The position numbers and the translations under genes are program-made. DNA of 64,000 nt from Telopea speciosissima. Lineage: Eukaryota; Streptophyta; Magnoliopsida; Proteales; Proteaceae. This document shows positions 1 through 11,525 of this stretch, one piece after another (positions within the stretch are counted from its first letter, which is position 1; every line of letters starts with the position of its first letter). The DNA is taken from the NCBI RefSeq assembly GCF_018873765.1, contig NC_057922.1:17807563-17871562 (forward strand), read 5' to 3'. Below the pieces are notes generated by a model. The model was not told the DNA's origin, made no database searches, and was given only the letters and a program-made list of their open reading frames with translations.

Positions 1-300
1 AAGTTTGTGTGGTTGAGGAGTTTCATCTCTGAGTTGAAGATTATGGATTCCATATCAAGACCTTTGATGATATATTGTGATAACAGCTCTGCCGTTTTCT
101 ACTCAAAGAATAACAAGAAGTCTAGCGAGTTCCAAGCATATTGAGATCAAGTATCTTGGTGAGGGAGAAAATTAGTGAAAAACAAATTTCAGTTGAGCAC
201 TTGAAGCTGACGCATGTTGGCGAATCCTCTTACTAAGGCCTTGCCAGTGGGAGTGTTCAAAGGCCATGTCTCGAACATGGGTATTCTGAGTCATTCGATA
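1..300 (+). pseudogene. Ty1/copia RNase H remnant (3' end of pol)
   Basis: Plus-strand translation gives a recognisable copia RNase H tail: a YCDNSSAVFYSKNNK-like block near 75-120 followed by degraded matches to the usual KYLVVREKV, EHL...T and PLTKGLP stretch. In an active element this domain degrades the RNA strand during reverse transcription. Several in-frame stops and shifts make it dead. It runs in from the left window edge, and the polypurine tract and LTR at 880-1300 lie downstream in the correct order. Confidence 0.85.
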
Positions 301-483
301 TGCTTGGTTAGTGGGAGTTTTACTTCTTGTTGGATATTCTTTTATGGTTGATATGTTAGCTCGTTTATTTGAGCATTGTTTGATGGATGTTGGTTGTATT
401 CATTATTTGACATCTGCATTTATTTTATGCAAAGTAATTCCATCATATATTTGTTTGTTGGTGCTTATGGTTTAATTTCCACA

Positions 484-613
484 TTCATAGGCGGTTTTGC
501 CACGTTTATAAGCGTATTTGCCCGCGATTCATAGGCGTATTTCCCACGGTTTATAGACGATTTTGTCACGTTAGATATTAACCCAGTTATAGGCGGTTGC
601 CAAAGTATAGGTT
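484..613. repeat. Degenerate ~22-bp tandem repeat between copia pol and LTR
   Basis: Four adjacent units built on TTCATAGGCGGTTTTGCCACG start near 484, 505, 528 and 550, and a fifth partial unit sits near 596. They differ at many positions. The array lies in the 3' untranslated part of the copia element. Confidence 0.6.
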
Positions 614-889
614 AATATCAAAGTTAAGAGACTGCATGGAATGACATTTATCAAAATACAGTGCATGTCACTATTTCCATGTTAATATCTCACAGGATTC
701 ACGTTGATAAATTCATTTATGTTTGTAATGACAGAAGTTGTATGTCGTATATTGAGGCGTATTTTACTGTGTTGTTCGACATGAGTGGGTTTTCAACAGG
801 ATCAAAGTAAGAGTGGTTTTAGTAATGAGGTTCCATGGCCACACTAATTGAAAGACATCCTCATAATTAATGTAGCCCAAGTGGGAGAT

Positions 890-1300
890 TGTAAGATATG
901 GGCTAAATTAATTATTTGGGTTGATCAGTTGGTGGGAATTAAGTTACACAGACCGGTTCGGTTCACTCTCAAGTTTAGGGATATGCTGGCCCAACCCATG
1001 GTGGTTTAGGGTTTAGGGTCAGGACAGTATTATTATATATACTTAATTCTGGGTCCCCACTGCACTCATTCGTTCTTCTCCACTTACCACTAAAGTTAGA
1101 GAGCAAACAAAGAGGCTTGAAGTGCTGTGGAAGATCCAGGATCAGGGAGCAGAAATCCGTTGGCAATTGCATCGAATCTTCTTCAATATACCACGGTGCA
1201 AGGTACGCTTCCATTCACCGTTAATTGTTTTGAATCGTATTCGAGTTCTTGAATGGGACACCATTAGGGATTATGTTAAAACCCCTATTTAGATTCTACA
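890..1300 (+). mobile_element. Copia 3' LTR
   Basis: A purine-rich AAGTGGGAGAT tract (about 879-889) directly precedes TGTAAGATATGGGC, the usual copia junction. The proposed right end is ATTCTACA at 1293-1300, which is nearly the inverse of the TGTAAGAT start, giving a 411-bp LTR of TG...CA type. The RNase H remnant upstream has the same orientation. The 5' end of the element is outside the window, so the target duplication cannot be checked and the right boundary is inferred from the short inverted ends. Confidence 0.65.
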
Positions 1301-4300
1301 TAGGCATCATATATATTTTATTAAAAAAAATGAGGTTGCAGTCCCTCCCTTCTGTTGACCCATTTCAGGAGAAAAGTCTTTTGTGGGAGGAATGTACTGC
1401 TGAAGATCAGACACAATTGGGGGCAGAATGACTGCTCCACCCCTATAAAAGGCAGATACCTACCCTAAAAATGCTTCGCAGGGCCTTGCACATACACAGG
1501 GGCATGCTCCTCCATAAAGAATACTCCCCCTATATTATAAAAGGTAAAATTATCCAAAATAATCGTCTTGATCTATCTCTTAGGATGTTTACAAAAGGAA
1601 TAATCTTAGGAGGTCTAACTTTTGTGGAGTGAAAGTTCGAAGGTTCCTCATCTACCAAGTGTCCTAATAGAGTTCGTCAATCGAAATATAAAGCTTTAGA
1701 AATCTAAAGGCTACCAGAGGGTGCATTTACATATATAAATAAAAAAAAATACAAGAAAACAATATACATGAGAGAATGTTTGATTGAATTTGAGTATGAA
1801 TTTTGACAAATAATTAACCTATAAAGTGAATAGCTAATTCAAGAGTCAAAACCAACTATCAAATGGTTCAAAAAGATAGCTAATCCTGAAAAACTTATCA
1901 AGACGGACCTTCTGAATGAATTTTTGCTTATTAAAAATTAGGGCAAGAGATTGTAGCCTGTCGCATGGTCCCTGCACCAGCTCAAGGGCCAATGAAAGTG
2001 TATGTAGAGCCATGAGCATAGATGAAACTTTTTATTTCACAGGCGCAGGACTATAATTTCATACACTCTTATACTAAGAAAATATCTTTTTCTTAAAAAT
2101 TGTTAATGAAGCAACCGAGTAAAACGGATTTTTTTTTTAACCTCTGAAAAAAAGCAGCTGAGCCACAACACATGGGATGATGTTTTTGGCATTATCCGTT
2201 CTCTGTTTGAATTTTGAAGCCTATTTTACCTTATTTGTATCAATTAATATTATCGTCATTATTTTATATAGCTTTATTAAGGATATATATATATATATTT
2301 GGGTAGTTATCCATGTAACAGTGGAAGGTGATGTTTTCAAAGATCACAAGATAAATCCTAGTTGTCCATTTTTATTGTTTTTTAGTAATCTAAATCGTTT
2401 GTTTCCACTCAAAGTTGGAAAAGTGCACAGTAATATCTAAAGTAATGTGTATACATACATAAGATATGTGTCAATACAAAATGGGAGGTATTTGATTGAA
2501 TTAGACTTCGGAATTTGATACATAAGTAATCTAGCTAGATCATGTTCTCGATTTCTATTCAATGGTCATAATGGACATATATATCATTTGTCCATGTGGT
2601 AGAATAGATGTTTTGTGACGTTTGAAAAAATAATAGACCTTTGTGATAATAATAATAACAATAATCCGTCTTTTAACAAAATATAACATTAAAAAAAAAA
2701 ATTAGGTAAATCGATCTGCCAAACATTTGTCTTTGATCTTAGATATCCTATCATTGCATGCTAAGTACGTGGTGAGCCACTGATATTACACACTGATCTG
2801 TATAAGAAGATGAACATTTTCAAAGGAAGATTATGAGCCAGCCATATAAAAATCGAATCCTTGGATGGATCAGTAGTCGAATCAGCCAAGGAGATAAAGA
2901 TGAAAATCAGCCATCCATCTTGTGATATTATGCAAAATAGCTAAATGATTAATAGGGATATTTAGAAAAGCAACTTGATTATGAGCCAGCCATATAAAAT
3001 AGCAAATTAATTATTGCCACAATGGGAAAAAAAAAAAACTCAATCTTTTGGGGTCCTGGTATAGATGCATCGTTTAAAAATGTCTCAAGAAGAGTTATAA
3101 TTCTCTCTCTCTCTCTCTCGCTCTCTTTCTCGATCTCAATCTCGATGGATCTCGAGTGTTTTAAAGATAAAAAGGAGCAAAACCCTAAAATGTCAAAAAA
3201 AATTATTAAAATATAGGGAAAAGGTTCTTTGAGCTGCTAGCAGAGATTACGCTAAATTAACCTTCTCTCCCTATCTCCCTCCTCATATGAAATGACCTCA
3301 TTGACCTTTGATGTACAAAACAATTCAATCACACTTCATTGGCATGTTTCTCTATTGCACTTGCTCAAAGAACCTTCTCCCTATAATATGTTACCATGCC
3401 ACATTCTTATTGCTCATAATAATAATAAGGGCGCACCAACTTGCAAACCAATGAGAGCGTGCACAGGGATTTCAACATAAATGAGATTTTTTATTTCACA
3501 TGTATAGAATGGTAATCTTGCACACATCTGTGTCTTAGTGTAGGATTCATGCGATCATGCAATGTTTCTTTTCCCTAATAATAATAACGGTCATGTTACA
3601 TACTAGTGGAAAAGTAGCTGTCTCCTCCAAAACACCTTGGTCATTAGCATACAGTAGTAAAATTGGTTAAATCACGTCTTACGTGAATCCAATCCCTTTA
3701 GACACCCCCCAACCCTCCCAAAAAAAATAAAAATTTGGAGACAATGAAGATTGCAAGCATTTTTCATGTACTCTAAAAAAAATCTCTTTTTCTCGTTGAA
3801 GATATGTACTAGACCCCAAGACATTGTCGCTCATATGAATTTGTTGATTTGGTCAATTTGACAATTGAATAGGTAATTTATGATGTAGAGCCATGTGATA
3901 ATTTATTTGTCCATCTGACGTGTCTATTATGATTATTGGTGTTTAAAAAACAACGCCCAAGATGGCGATTTGTAGAAAAAAATGCAAAGAAAAAGATAAG
4001 CACACATGCACAAAATAAGATTTACGTAGTTCACCCCCTAAGAAGGAAGGCTACATTCACGGCCGAACAATAGTACAAATCCACTAATATGTGAAGCAAA
4101 ATACAAAACCCAATCTCGCATCTCTCAAAGAAAATAGAGATAACAACATTAAATAAGAAAAACCTAACCCCTGAAAGTACAAAGCTGCCCCACATATAAT
4201 CCATCCGATTTGGACTTGAACCAAAATAGATCGAAATACATATCAAATCGAAGCTCTCAATGAGCTTTACTGTACTTTCTGGATTGAGATCAATTTTCAC

Positions 4301-4560
4301 CAATAACAATTGGATGGAGAAAACATGGTCTAGATTAATAACGTGTCAAATTTCAGAGTTTAATTCAATCAAATGCCCCATTTATATTAGCATGAATCCC
4401 GTGTAGGTGTATGCATGTGTGCCAATATTCTAAATAATATTGTGCATTCTCTCAACTCTAAACAAGAATATAAATTTAATAAATAATTTAGATTTATCTT
4501 ATGATTTTTGAAACATCACATTCAATTGTTACATGGATAATTCAATCGATTTTATGGAAA
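1301..4560. other. Non-coding AT-rich stretch
   Basis: I see no supportable gene here. Short ORFs follow low-complexity DNA, for example the CT-rich run at 3102-3150. A 23-bp phrase beginning GATTATGAGCCAGCC occurs twice (near 2830 and 2978). From about 3945 to 4320 the text TTTACGTAGTTCAC with flanks resembles the interior of a degraded LTR, but I could not define its ends. Confidence 0.5.
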
Positions 4561-4568
4561 TTGAAAAC

Positions 4569-4905
4569 AAAGAAAGAAAAACAAGGAAAGCTACATTTCT
4601 TGATTCCCACTTGACAATAATATGATTGTCATCATCATCGTGAAGAACATGATAATTGTGGCATTTAAAACATTCACAAATAACAAAAGGACACCTGCAT
4701 TTGTTGCACCATGTACCAACAGATTAGGCGGCAACTGCAAATGCATTGCATGGCCTTCTCGCAAGCTTCTGGCAATGGGTGAATGCGCGCCTCCACTACC
4801 ACGCCGTCGAGCCACGCGTTGCGCCGTATCTTCTTGTTTTATATGTAGAAGATGCGTTCTGACTTCTGACCCACCACATCTCAAATACACAATCATATCT
4901 AACAT
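4569..4905 (-). other. Cysteine-rich reading-frame remnant, unidentified
   Basis: On the minus strand the 3' part (about 4569-4712) reads open and cysteine-rich in one frame, with the spacing W-C-x2-C-x-C-x4-C-x-C-x2-C followed by a His/Asp-rich stretch. Just upstream a different frame carries another C-x3-4-C-x-C-x-C cluster. A single frameshift would join them. I do not recognise the family. It could be a decayed small zinc-binding or secreted Cys-rich protein, or chance. Confidence 0.15.
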
Positions 4906-5051
4906 CTATTGTACTCACCCATCGTCATGACTTTGCTCCCTACTTTTGACACGGATGGAAATGGGTTGGGGTATGGGGTTTGGTCCCAGATGAAATTCAG
5001 AATTTTTTTGTTTGGGGTACTAGAATCTAGCCTACAAGGGGTGTATTAAAA

Positions 5052-5183
5052 CCCTCTGCAGTATCGGCAGGGTGATAGTACACATCCGACGGCATAGCAG
5101 AGGCCATGTGTATCATATGTGCCACCTGGTCTCTGTTGTGCCATCAGATGTGCATTATCGCCCCGCTGGTACTGTAGAGGATC
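5052..5183. mobile_element. Fold-back MITE
   Basis: The two ends are imperfect inverted copies over more than 50 bp: CCTCTGCAGTATCGGCAGGG at the left matches the reverse complement of CCCCGCTGGTACTGTAGAGG at the right, and the pairing continues inward. There is no coding potential. Arms of this kind resemble the Mutator-type fold-back elements elsewhere in the window, but I could not find a clean target duplication. Confidence 0.6.
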
Positions 5184-5644
5184 CTAAGGGATCCATTAAA
5201 TACAGACCCACGAACGGCCAGACAACAGACCCACAAGGGACTAGTAGGAGCCATCAAAGAGCAACACGTATTCCAAAAAAGACCTGATTTATTGTAGGCG
5301 ATAGGAAAAAGGTCTCGAACTCGAGATCAACATACCCAATACACCACTACCACGATTGGTCTCAATCATCAGTCCAAAACTTCTCAATTAAAATTTTGGA
5401 TTATGTGGAGAGCTTGTTGACACTACAATTCGCATGGTGATGGTGTGGACTGTGGAGGGGACAAATGGACAAAGTAGTTGTAAACTTTGTCTGTCAGCAT
5501 ACATTCATACCAACTGCTCTTCCAACATTTACCTGAAGTTAAAGTTTAAAATAATAAGCCTTACAGAGAAGTCCTCCTCACACCCTCCAAACTTGCCACC
5601 AAACCCTGGTTTAGGATTTATTCACAACATGATTGGAAAAATAA

Positions 5645-5808
5645 ATTATGGGGAGAATTTTTGTGCAATGTTGTGTATGGTGCACGATCGTGTCTATAAT
5701 CATTGGATGGTGATGAGAGATCATGTATTGTACATAATTATATCCATCCAATGGTTGAAAGCACAATCATATACCATGCATGACCGTGTACAAAATCTTT
5801 TGCCATAA
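5645..5808. mobile_element. Fold-back MITE with ~65-bp arms
   Basis: TTATGGGGAGAATTTTTGTG at the left pairs with the reverse complement of the right end (TTATGGCAAAAGATTTTGTA). The similarity continues to a shared CATTGGATGG core on both arms, leaving a short spacer near 5712-5741. An ORF reading through it is incidental. Superfamily unassigned. Confidence 0.55.
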
Positions 5809-6011
5809 ATGATAGTGGGCGACACCTTATTTTCTCTCTACTACTCTATAGTTCAAACAAAGCAATACCCAGTTGCAAAAGTTGGCATTAGAAGCACTAT
5901 CTATGCACACCTAGTTACTGTGTGTACACGCTCTACATTTTATGAAATTCTTCCCTAATTAGATTAATCTGAGTTCGGCTCAGGTCCTCATACAAAGACA
6001 GTCCTTGGGAT

Positions 6012-6073
6012 CTAAGCACCACCCATATGGAATTCACTGCCCCCTCTGGATTCCATGTGGGTGGTGCTCAAGT
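6012..6073. repeat. Short hairpin
   Basis: AGCACCACCCATATGGAATT is followed about 25 bp later by GATTCCATGTGGGTGGTGCT, an almost complete inverted repeat forming a 20-bp stem. It could be a very short deletion derivative of a MITE. Confidence 0.5.
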
Positions 6074-6269
6074 ACCCAGCGTGAGAGAATATTTCCTTCA
6101 AATATTAATGATAGATACATAGCATGTGATATGAGATCCCCTAATAAAGTGAAAAACTTCACACAATATCCAACCCGACCATACACACCACTAAACGTGC
6201 GTTCAACCAAACATCTTGAGATGATACAAACAAAAACAAGCAAATTGGGTTCATCCTTTTTGTAAAGAA

Positions 6270-9200
6270 AGAAACAAAAAAAGGTTCAAATTCTCATTGT
6301 TGAAATATGTTGTTTCTATCATCAAAGCTAGAAATATAATTGCAACTCTCTCCATATGGGCCATCCGGTTATGGTTAATTCATTAGATTAATTTGAGATA
6401 AAAAAATTTTAGATGATACAAAAAATCTTCTCTCCCTTTTGGGCAACAAAAGAATCTTTTATTCATTGTTCTTTGGGTTTTAATATTTCTCTTTTCAGAG
6501 GAAATATGAATTTATTGAGATTTGGGTTTTCAAAGTTTTTTCTGATTCCTTGGAAAGGCTGCATGGAAATCATGTTATATTGATTAAAAAAAAATAACAA
6601 AAGAATTAGTATTTTATTTAATATATGTTGCTAACTATGAATCTTCTTCTCTATGGTTCACTTCATATACTTTTATAATTTTTAATGGAAAACATATTTT
6701 AATTCACAACATGGATGCATGGTATTATGGTTTTGATTTAGTCAATCTCTCTGTAGAGTACTAATAAACATCTAGAGAACATCTTCATAGACTTCCCAAT
6801 TGTAGTAATTATATGTATATGTATCAAATTAGATCTCCAAACTTATTTTTCTCCATATAGATCGATTAACTCTACGTATCTCAAAATTGAGGACAAATAA
6901 TAAATAGGAGGTTAGTAATAATGACCCTAGAATCTTGAACCGGAGACCTCTTGGTAAGATGGGCTTTATCGCATCACTGTATATTATGATATTTTCTATT
7001 TTCGTGTTCAGATGCATATATATAATGGAAGAGGGCAGAGTGTGGCCTACGCTAGCACTCCCATGTGTAAATCTATCTCTCCTCCTCAAAACAAGGGGAC
7101 ATATATGTCTTTTCATATGAGGAGGAGAGAGATCTCCCTCCCTACGCCAGCACTCACGGATAAAGTTCTTTTTCCTATATAATACATAGCTTCTAGTTTC
7201 AGTCAAGTACAAGGGGACACATCCCCAACTGAAATTATTTCTTCATTCATGGAAGCATTGCAAGTTTAGTATTATCTTGTAATTAAATAAAGTCCAGTGC
7301 AGAGCAGTGGACCTGTACCATAGATCACTACAGGTTCTACTTGTACCAGGACAGAGAGAGAGGGTCTCGCAGTGTTTTTTAGTTTCGGTATGGGTTTTAG
7401 GGAAATTGAACCCGAACTGTTAAGGATTTTTTGGTTTCGACTCGGTTTCTTTTCAGTTCAGTTTGTGTTATCGGGTATGAGCTGGTTTTCAGTTCAGATT
7501 AGGTCCTATCGGTTGGGCTCATCAGTAGTTTGTTGTTTTAGCCTGAACCAAGCCAAAACTGAATGATTCCCTTAAACATAAACCGAGCCCAGCCCAATAA
7601 GGTTTTGGTTAAGTTTGGATCGGGCTCAATCAGATTGGGTCAGTCCGGTTTGACCGGTTTGCCAGCGAGAGCAAGAAAAGGTGGCTGCTTTACATAAAAA
7701 AAAAAAACTGTATATCTTTCTCCAAGCAGTAGAAGACTGTTAGGTATAAGAAATTCATCCATTACCACAATCCAATCACTGAACTTTTTACTTTGCTTGG
7801 ATACAATTTGTTGTAAGATGAGTAGGTAGCTAGAGATCAATATGCCGTAAACACATATCTACCCTGCTTCTGGAGACCTATCGTTTTCCTTATGCTTTGC
7901 AGCAAAGCCAGCAAGTGGTGGTGTGGGTTGGCCCTCTCATTTATTCAAAATGTATAACGATATATAACTACCACTCCTTTTCTAGTTGATCGTTTTGTAA
8001 TTTACACAAACTTCCCTAGCCTCTGAGGAAATTTATGCCTATGATGCATCCATCCAATCTAGAAGGAAATTGATTTATATATGGCCATGGGTTTACAATT
8101 TTGGGCTCCACAAGTGAGAGCCATGAATGATGGTGAGTGAAGAAACTATGAGAGCCACATAAATTCACCTGTGATCATCTTTTCTAACTTAGTGGTTCTT
8201 CCATAAGCAAGAATCCAAAGTCTCCAAAACCTTACACAAAAAAAAAAAAAAAAAAAAAAACTCTCTTTTATGATGAAATGCATGTGAATGAAAACAGAAC
8301 CAAAACAATGAGAGGAGCATGAGATGAGGTCTCTTACCACAAAAGCCATAATAATACCTCACAGTACTCATTCATTCATCACCAGGTGGATGACACAGTA
8401 ATCTATAAGTTTAATACCAAAGCAATAAGGCATGTGTCTTTCTTGGCCACGAAATTTGGTACCTGTGTGACCGATGGGACATCATGAGATATGATTCAGA
8501 TCAAATAAATGAAGGAATTAATGCAGTGGATGAAGGAAGCTAGTGCATGACACGAGCCTCTATTGTTGATAAAGTGTGAGAAAGTTGGGCGGAGGGAAGG
8601 GAAGGGAAGGCTGGGGAGCTTTTTCAAATTGACCCTCTGGGAGTAGCCCCCTAGCTAGCTTGAAACCATTCTTCTCCATCCCATAAAATAAAAAAAGTAA
8701 GAAAAGTACTGATGAATGAAATGGGCCAATCACGCATTAAGCCTTTTTGATAATTCTCTGGTCAGGGACATGGACTTCATTGTTCATGAGAAGCTAGAAA
8801 AATAATTGAGTTTGACTTATTAGTGGGAGTTCTCTAAAAATCACAGAGGAAACTATTAAAAAACCTTCACACCTCTTAAACAAAAATGGAGAAAGTCGAC
8901 CTCAGGAAATTATTTTTTAAGATAAATTTTCCTCCACTTATAGACGACGGCTCATCCACCATCTTAGGGTTCATAAACCTCTACTAAAATTTTGATATGT
9001 ACCAAAATATTCTCTTAATATCCATTCCCATCCTGCAGTGAATGGGATCCCATTCACAGTGGGTGGAAAGAAACTTAATCCTACCTTTTATTATGGAAAA
9101 ATAGTATCCACAACCTGGTATACGGGTTTGGAGCATTTGGTCAAGAATTAAAACATGTGGCCCCTCTTAACTAATATATATCAACTAATAACTCTTAAAT

Positions 9201-9712
9201 CATCAGTGGTTTTTATATTTCAACTGCATAAGCCCCCCCCCCCCCCCCCCCACCCCCCAACCCCCAACCCATCTTAATATCATATATATAAGCTCCATAT
9301 AATGCAAAAGCATCACAAGCTTGGCTTTCTATTACTAAACATAGGTAAATCCACCAAGTATAACTTTGTCAAAGGCTTGAATCTCCTTACATTGTTGTTT
9401 ATTTAAGTTGAGACTTAATCGAAATTCTAATAAAAATCTAACAAAAATAAAATTTCCCCTCATTTTGGATGTAATCTATCCCCGACTTAACCAAGTATCA
9501 CTCTCCTCTTCTGAATCCAGTGGGTCTTCTTGAAACAATATTGCTCCTTAGAAGGCATGCTACTGCTCATAGGACCAGATATGACCACCAATATACAAGA
9601 ACAATAGAAAACCATGACTACAATACCACCGAAAAGAAAAGTGGGGAGAGGGTTCGATGGAACCAGTCAATGCATACCACTTGATGTCATTAAGGGGGAA
9701 TTTTTCCTTAAG
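6270..9712. other. Non-coding stretch with simple repeats
   Basis: No gene is supported. It contains a GGTTTCGACTCGGTTT-type repeat at about 7370-7660 rich in recurring GGTTT and CGGG words (typical of degraded hAT-type dispersed repeats), a poly(A) run near 8238-8260, and a nearly pure C run at 9232-9261. Confidence 0.5.
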
Positions 9713-9914
9713 GGCTCAGTTTGTTTCGATGTAAAATTTTACTACGAAAATTTTCACTTAAAAAAAAATTTAGAATTAAAATTTTAAATGTTGAAAAGTG
9801 TTCTAATGTTTGGTTTTTTTATGGAAACAAACATTAGAAAAATTTTCAACATGTAAAATTTTACATTTACGAAGTAAAATTTGTCATGTAAAATTTTCCC
9901 AAACAAACGGAGCC
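9713..9914. mobile_element. hAT-like MITE
   Basis: The terminal inverted repeat is GGCTCAGTTTGTTT at 9713 against the reverse complement of AAACAAACGGAGCC at 9901-9914, one mismatch in 14. The interior is AT-rich and fold-back, with ATGTAAAATTTTAC words on both sides. The flanks CCTTAAGG and CTTTGGGG are only a weak candidate 8-bp duplication. No ORF. Confidence 0.6.
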
Positions 9915-10127
9915 TTTGGGGGGAAGAAGAGGGAGTTATGAGGGGATGTTTATTACTGATTTATTAAGAAGCAGAAACAGCTGAGGTACAAGTACAACCT
10001 GCATAGATCAAATGAAACTATACACCATAGTCAGAAATCCAAAATTTATGTAATACAATTTATTTTGCAAAACTCATCATGGACCGTATTGAGGCTCCTG
10101 GGAATCCATTTAAATGAGATGTGTAAT

Positions 10128-10268
10128 TCAGATGCCAGTCTTCTGACTCTGCCAATGAGATAAGAAAGCCTCCATAAACCTGATCCTTTCTATGATAGAC
10201 GGTTCAGTAGTCTTTGGGTCTCCCTTCAGTGGCTCAGCCTCTCCCATCAAGTTCTGAATTTCATTTCT
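10128..10268 (-). CDS. Putative terminal coding exon, unidentified protein
   Basis: A minus-strand exon opens after a good acceptor (TTGCTTAG) and reads 46 codons to a TGA. The residues begin RNEIQNLMGEAE and end FLSHWQSQKTGI. It is hydrophilic, Glu/Lys-rich and lacks internal stops. Its phase (0) matches that of the upstream minus-strand exon at 13954-14014, which ends on a complete codon at AAG followed by GTATAAC. The two together read LTKRISEKERALEAGQKFNK then RNEIQ..., a helix-prone sequence. I do not recognise the family. It could be the 3' end of a real gene whose 5' exons I cannot find, or a fragment left by a rearrangement. Confidence 0.4.
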   Translation of the reverse strand, partial: RNEIQNLMGEAEPLKGDPKTTEPSIIERIRFMEAFLSHWQSQKTGI

Positions 10269-10543
10269 CTAAGCAATGCATAGGCCAACATAAAATCCAT
10301 AGTCGACCCCCGGGACAGGTGGGAAGGGTCCCATCAACAAAAATGGTCATACACCGCCATTGCATCACAGCAAAATGACTTGCATCCTACTTCATCATAT
10401 ATTTAAGTCTCCTGTAAGGTACAGGCCTAAGAGTTTAAAAAAGAGAAGGGGAATGTGATCTATCAAAACAGAGCATTATTCATGAAACCTTAATTAAATC
10501 TATTCTAATTAGGAAAAAAATAAGAATCAGCAGTGCAAAATGG

Positions 10544-10697
10544 GAGTACAGATTTGCTCCCCACATGGGGAAGGGTGGGGACAGATCTGAACCCTCCATG
10601 GGGGTGTGGGACCCGCCTCTAGGGTGTGGGACCCATGCCCCATGAAGGGGTCAGATCTGTCCCAACCCGTTCCCATGTGGGTAGCTGATCCGAACTC
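10544..10697. mobile_element. Mutator-type MITE with perfect 9-bp TSD
   Basis: GCAAAATGG occurs at 10535-10543 and again at 10698-10706, exactly flanking the element. Its ends are inverted: GAGTACAGATTTGCTCCCCA at the left against GAGTTCGGATCAGCTACCCA as the reverse complement of the right end. The arms then share ACATGGG and GGGACAGATCTGA. A 9-bp duplication is the signature of Mutator-like transposition. The element carries no gene. Confidence 0.85.
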
Positions 10698-10760
10698 GCA
10701 AAATGGTGTCTTTAAACAAAAAATGCCTAGAAGGAAAAAAGTTATCTTCATGACTTGCCT

Positions 10761-10948
10761 TTACGACAATAACGCATTCTGAGCTGCTTCTTTGCACATG
10801 AACTCCACATAGGCGCCTAAACAATCCCCTGAGAAGTTGCTCCACTGGTCTCCAACGTTTCCCCAAATCCGGTAGCCTTCTCCCTGTAGTTCTTTACATA
10901 TTTCTGACTTAGAACATCACTGTGCTTTGTCCCTTGTAAGCTTCACTC
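10761..10948 (-). pseudogene. Acid phosphatase (HAD class IIIB-like) exon fragment, frameshifted
   Basis: After an acceptor-like CTCTGCAG the minus strand reads EAYKGQSTVMF, then after one extra base KSEICKELQGEGYRIWGNVG and DQWSNFSG. This matches the C-terminal block of plant vegetative-storage-protein/acid phosphatases (HAD class IIIB), where a YKSE-x-R-x2-L-x4-GYRI-x-GN-x-GDQWSD-x3-G pattern is conserved. The frameshift just before KSE, the lost Asp of QWSD and an unrelated tail ending in a stop indicate a dead copy. No other exons of the gene were found. A Mutator-type MITE lies immediately downstream. Confidence 0.6.
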
Positions 10949-11080
10949 CTGCAGAGCATGCATAAGATATATACAAATAAACGAAAAATTAGAGTTGCAG
11001 TCTCTACACAATAATCTTATACAGCTTATTTCATATTTAATATCATACAGTATCTACCTCATTATGAACCACTCATAGCC

Positions 11081-11525
11081 ATGGGTTTTAGATTGCCTGC
11101 TGCGGTCGGGGCCAGTTTTGCCAAACTTCAGAAGGTTGTCGTCAATATTGACGGAGATGAAAGCTTCACCAGAAATGTACAGGAGCTGGTGACAATAGGG
11201 GTGGAAAACTTACCGTTGGATGAACAACCAGCATTGGGAATGCCTGTCCAATGGGAAGATAGATTTTATAAGGCAAACTGGGGACACAGTTACCAAGGAA
11301 ATCCATGGAATGAGTCTCAGATATTCCCCAACATGTTGAAGTTTGCAGAAGCTTGTGGTATATCCGCTGCTCATGGCACAAAGAAGAAAGATCTTAAGCT
11401 ATTAAGAAGATGTTGGAGACCCCTGGACCATACTTGCTGGATGTTATAGTACACTGCCTATGGTTCCAAGTGAAGGGGCCTTCAATGATATTATCACTGA
11501 GGGGGATGGGGCATGGAAGTATTGA
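11081..11525 (+). pseudogene. ALS: Acetolactate synthase 3' fragment
   Basis: The reading frame from 11081 begins [16 protein letters not shown] and continues [39 protein letters not shown] and EIFPNML-like text, the C-terminal thiamine-diphosphate domain of acetolactate (acetohydroxyacid) synthase, the first enzyme of branched-chain amino-acid synthesis. Near 11400 the frame shifts: [11 protein letters not shown] is in another frame, and the last block MVPSEGAFNDIITEGDGAWKY with its stop at 11523-11525 needs a further shift. Only about the last 150 of roughly 650-670 residues are present, with no transit peptide or upstream domains. This is a truncated, broken copy, not a working enzyme. The Trp in VQWEDR is retained. 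Confidence 0.85.

Noticed and set aside
3022-3216. 64-codon ORF
   Set aside because: Coding is mostly a CT microsatellite translated as Leu/Ser.
4622-4930. 102-codon plus-strand ORF
   Set aside because: No recognisable domain; composition no better than the opposite-strand frames.
9232-9261. Poly(C)/poly(G) tract as a possible structured regulatory element
   Set aside because: A single homopolymer run without context; also prone to assembly error.
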